Source: CAZEDU01 sp964511185
Lineage (GTDB): Bacteria; Myxococcota; Myxococcia; Myxococcales; Myxococcaceae
NCBI GenBank assembly: GCA_964511185.1
Contig: CAZEDU010000177.1
Location: forward strand, 1 to 6,882
Direction: 5' to 3'
DNA: 6,882 bases
Part shown: positions 5,175-6,882 of the stretch, piece by piece
Layout: every line of letters begins with the position of its first letter
How positions within the stretch are numbered: position 1 is the first letter of the stretch
Position numbers and translations under genes: made by a program
The notes under the pieces: generated by a model
The model's database searches: none
What the model saw: only the letters and a program-made list of their open reading frames with translations
What the model was told of the DNA's origin: nothing

Positions 5175-6401
5175 ATGTCTTCGTTCGCCGTCAGAAGCGC
5201 TCCCTTCGTCCTCTTGTGCCTCACCGCCGTCCAAGCCCACGCCGCGGATCGCGTGCTGATCACGCCTCCCTGCGTGGAGCCGGGCCTCAAGCCCTCTTTG
5301 CGCCGGAGCGCCACCGACCTCCTCCAGCAAGCGGTGCTCCGGGTGGGGAACCTGGAGGTCGTCGCCGCGCAGGGCAGCGACTGCGACGGGGCCCGCGCGC
5401 TCGAGCAGGCGCGCGCGCAGAACGCCCACCTGCTCCTCACCTCGGAGCTGGCGCGCCCGGACCGCGCGATGTCGTTCGCCGCCCGGCTCCACCACGTGCG
5501 GAGCGGCACGATGGTCGGCAGCAAGTCGGTGGAGGCGGCCAGCTGGGACGGGCTCAAGCGCCGAATTCCCAACGAGCTCGACGCGCTGCTCCTCGAAGGG
5601 CTGGACCGCGCGAACCGAAGGAGCACCGGGGGAAACGAGCGCGCCTTCTCGCCCCAGGTCGCCACGCAGCTGCGCGCGTGCGAAGGCGGCAAGCACGCGT
5701 CGTGCGCCGAAGTGGGCCACGCCCTCCGCCTGGGCAAGGGCGCGCCGAAAGATCCACAGCGATGCGCCGACCTGACCCGCGCGGCCTGCAAAGGGGGCGA
5801 TGAGATCGCCTGCAACGTGTACGGCATGTGCTCGACCGACCTGGGGCTGCACGAGAACGCCGTGCTGGCCTTCGAGGCTTCGTGCGGCGTGGGCCAGCGC
5901 CAGGGCTGTGCCCTGCTCGCCGGGAAGCTGATCAACGGCGAAGGCGTCGCGGTCAACCTCGAGCGCGCCGACAAGCTCTTGCAGAAGAGCTGCGACGCCG
6001 ACTGGGACGTGTCCTGCTACACGCTGGGAGAGATGGCGCGCGACGGCAAGGGCCGCCGCCGCGACGTGAACCAAGCCGCCTTCTTCTTCGCGCGCTCGTG
6101 CCGGCTGGGGCTGGGCGAAGGCTGCAACGACGCGGGGCTGTTGCGCCAGGCGCGCTCCCCATTCCCCGACTGGATCGAGTCGGCCAAGCTGTTCCACCAA
6201 GGCTGCGAGCAGAAGAGCGCCAACGCCTGCCAGAACCTCGCCGAGCGCTACGTCACCGGCTCCGGGGTGGGCGGCACCAACCTGCACGAAGCCGAGCGGC
6301 TCTTCGACCGCGCGTGCGCGTACGGGAACCAGGACGCGTGCCTCCGGCGCGACCAGATCCGCCGCGAGACCACGCCCGCCATCAACGTGTTCGTTCGCTG
6401 A
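5175..6401 (+). CDS. Exported cysteine-rich Sel1-repeat protein (Hcp-like)
   Basis: 408 residues. The ATG at 5175 is chosen because it gives a good Sec signal peptide: Arg7, a hydrophobic core at about 9-19 and an Ala-His-Ala-Ala cleavage site near residues 21-24. Residues about 25-145 form an alpha/beta-looking domain (VLITPP, later AHLLLTSELA) resembling the FlgO/TolB-N style of envelope domain, but I cannot assign it firmly. Residues about 165-390 are Sel1-type helical repeats with cysteines at 169/177, 205/213, 237/245, 273/281, 309/317, 344/352 and 381/389: seven CX7C pairs, 32-37 residues apart, as in Helicobacter Hcp proteins where such pairs form disulfides. Cys197 and Cys219 are extra. 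Sel1 repeats usually bind partner proteins; the partner here is unknown. It is probably periplasmic or secreted. No Shine-Dalgarno sequence is visible. A FecR-domain gene follows 99 bases downstream on the same strand. Confidence 0.92.
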   Translation: MSSFAVRSAPFVLLCLTAVQAHAADRVLITPPCVEPGLKPSLRRSATDLLQQAVLRVGNLEVVAAQGSDCDGARALEQARAQNAHLLLTSELARPDRAMSFAARLHHVRSGTMVGSKSVEAASWDGLKRRIPNELDALLLEGLDRANRRSTGGNERAFSPQVATQLRACEGGKHASCAEVGHALRLGKGAPKDPQRCADLTRAACKGGDEIACNVYGMCSTDLGLHENAVLAFEASCGVGQRQGCALLAGKLINGEGVAVNLERADKLLQKSCDADWDVSCYTLGEMARDGKGRRRDVNQAAFFFARSCRLGLGEGCNDAGLLRQARSPFPDWIESAKLFHQGCEQKSANACQNLAERYVTGSGVGGTNLHEAERLFDRACAYGNQDACLRRDQIRRETTPAINVFVR

Positions 6402-6407
6402 CGGCGC

Positions 6408-6442
6408 GAACGTGGGCGCGGGTGCGACCGGAGCGCACGTTC
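6408..6442 (+). terminator. Inverted repeat after the Sel1-repeat gene
   Basis: GAACGTG at 6408-6414 pairs with CACGTTC at 6436-6442 over a 21-base loop, beginning 6 bases after the stop codon. A competing inner stem, GTGCG (6422-6426) with CGCAC (6434-6438), uses part of the same right arm. The following bases are TCTCCCCC rather than a T-run. The position fits a transcript end, but the structure is only moderate. The rest of the 99-base spacer to the next gene shows no clear promoter apart from a weak TACACT at 6483-6488. Confidence 0.3.
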
Positions 6443-6500
6443 TCCCCCGCACCGCCCGTCCGCGCCCATCGAGATCTTCCATTACACTTGAGCCTCGCAC

Positions 6501-6882
6501 GTGGGCTCCTCCACCGCCGCAAAGGGCCTCGCGCTGGCGCTCCTGGCGCTTTGCCTGAGCTGCTCCAGTGACGAGAGAATCGAGAAGGTGGCGCCGAGCC
6601 CGCCACCTTCTCCGCCGGCCGTGGCGCAGCCGGCCGAACCGGTGCCCGCGCCGAAGGCGAAGCTCACCCGCCTGGAAGGGGACGTCATGGTCAAGCGCGC
6701 CGCCGCCGACGACTGGGCCCGCGCCACGGTGGGCTTGGAGTTGTTCGAGAACGACAAAGTGCGGACCGCGGCGGGCTCGTCGGCGAGCCTCGAGTTCAAG
6801 AGCGGCACCGTGTCGATTGGTGGGGACGCGCTGCTCTCGGTGGCCGAGAGCAAGCTGCAGGGCCGCGCCGCTTCGGACCTGA
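6501..6882 (+). CDS. FecR-domain exported protein, possible lipoprotein (3' end outside window)
   Basis: 127 codons are visible, and the frame is open to the window end. GTG at 6501 is the only usable start: an in-frame TGA lies at 6489-6491 and the signal sequence begins a few residues later. Residues 8-21 have Lys, a Leu/Ala core (GLALALLALCLS) and Cys21. The -1 Ser fits a lipobox but Cys18 at -3 does not, so lipidation is uncertain. A proline-rich linker spans about 32-53. From about residue 55 a FecR domain follows: LEGDVMVKRA, then Trp-Ala-Arg-Ala-Thr-Val-Gly, LFENDKVRTAAGSSASLEF and a Gly-Thr-Val-Ser-Ile strand. FecR domains act in the periplasm, as sigma-regulator sensors or as parts of envelope proteins. 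With an N-terminal signal and no transmembrane anti-sigma region seen, the second role is more likely. No Shine-Dalgarno sequence is evident. Confidence 0.85.
   Translation, partial: MGSSTAAKGLALALLALCLSCSSDERIEKVAPSPPPSPPAVAQPAEPVPAPKAKLTRLEGDVMVKRAAADDWARATVGLELFENDKVRTAAGSSASLEFKSGTVSIGGDALLSVAESKLQGRAASDL

Noticed and set aside
6483..6488. TACACT as -10 box for the FecR-domain gene
   Set aside because: Matches TATAAT at four of six positions and no -35 is visible at 17 bases, so it is mentioned only as a weak candidate.

Overview
The window looks like a draft-genome contig from a high-GC myxobacterium (Myxococcota). The strongest clue is the C-terminus of the first protein. It has a Gly-Cys-Ser-Cys motif, a Leu/Ala/Trp-rich membrane segment and a run of five arginines, which is the MYXO-CTERM / GC_trans_RRR type of surface-sorting tail. 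Hand counts of sample lines give about 68-78% GC in the flanking genes and about 58-68% in the central ATPase gene.

Layout: (1) Bases 1-3860, plus strand, hold the 3' part of a large secreted, multi-domain surface protein. It consists of tandem 105-residue Ig-like repeats, two 100-residue Ig-like repeats, a putative-Ig domain, three PKD or PKD-like domains, a second putative-Ig domain and the sorting tail. A run of 10 N at 1171-1180 splits it into two reading frames, but three repeat anchors show that the real gap is most simply 20 bases, which restores one open frame. (2) Bases 3873-5030, minus strand, hold an AAA ATPase with a C-terminal DUF4143 / PD-(D/E)XK-like domain, convergent with gene 1. 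It is lower in GC, has an AT-rich leader with a TATAAT box placed for a leaderless start, and lies between two 31-bp direct repeats (30/31 identical). (3) Bases 5031-5174 are a signal-dense intergenic region with a promoter inverted repeat, the second direct-repeat copy, an 8-bp hairpin and a perfect 18-bp palindrome. (4) Bases 5175-6401, plus strand, hold an exported Sel1-repeat protein with seven evenly spaced CX7C cysteine pairs. (5) Bases 6501-6882, plus strand, hold the start of an exported, possibly lipidated FecR-domain protein that runs off the window.

Interpretation: genes 1, 4 and 5 all encode cell-envelope or secreted proteins, typical of a myxobacterial accessory surface region. 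The ATPase looks like a single-gene insertion at the 3' end of gene 1. The left repeat carries the last codons and stop of gene 1 and also supplies the stop codon of the ATPase. The right repeat carries the left arm of a hairpin whose right arm lies just outside it. Removing the insert would put that hairpin 2 bases after the stop of gene 1. No transposase or integrase is visible, so mobility is an inference. I see no RNA genes and no CRISPR array.
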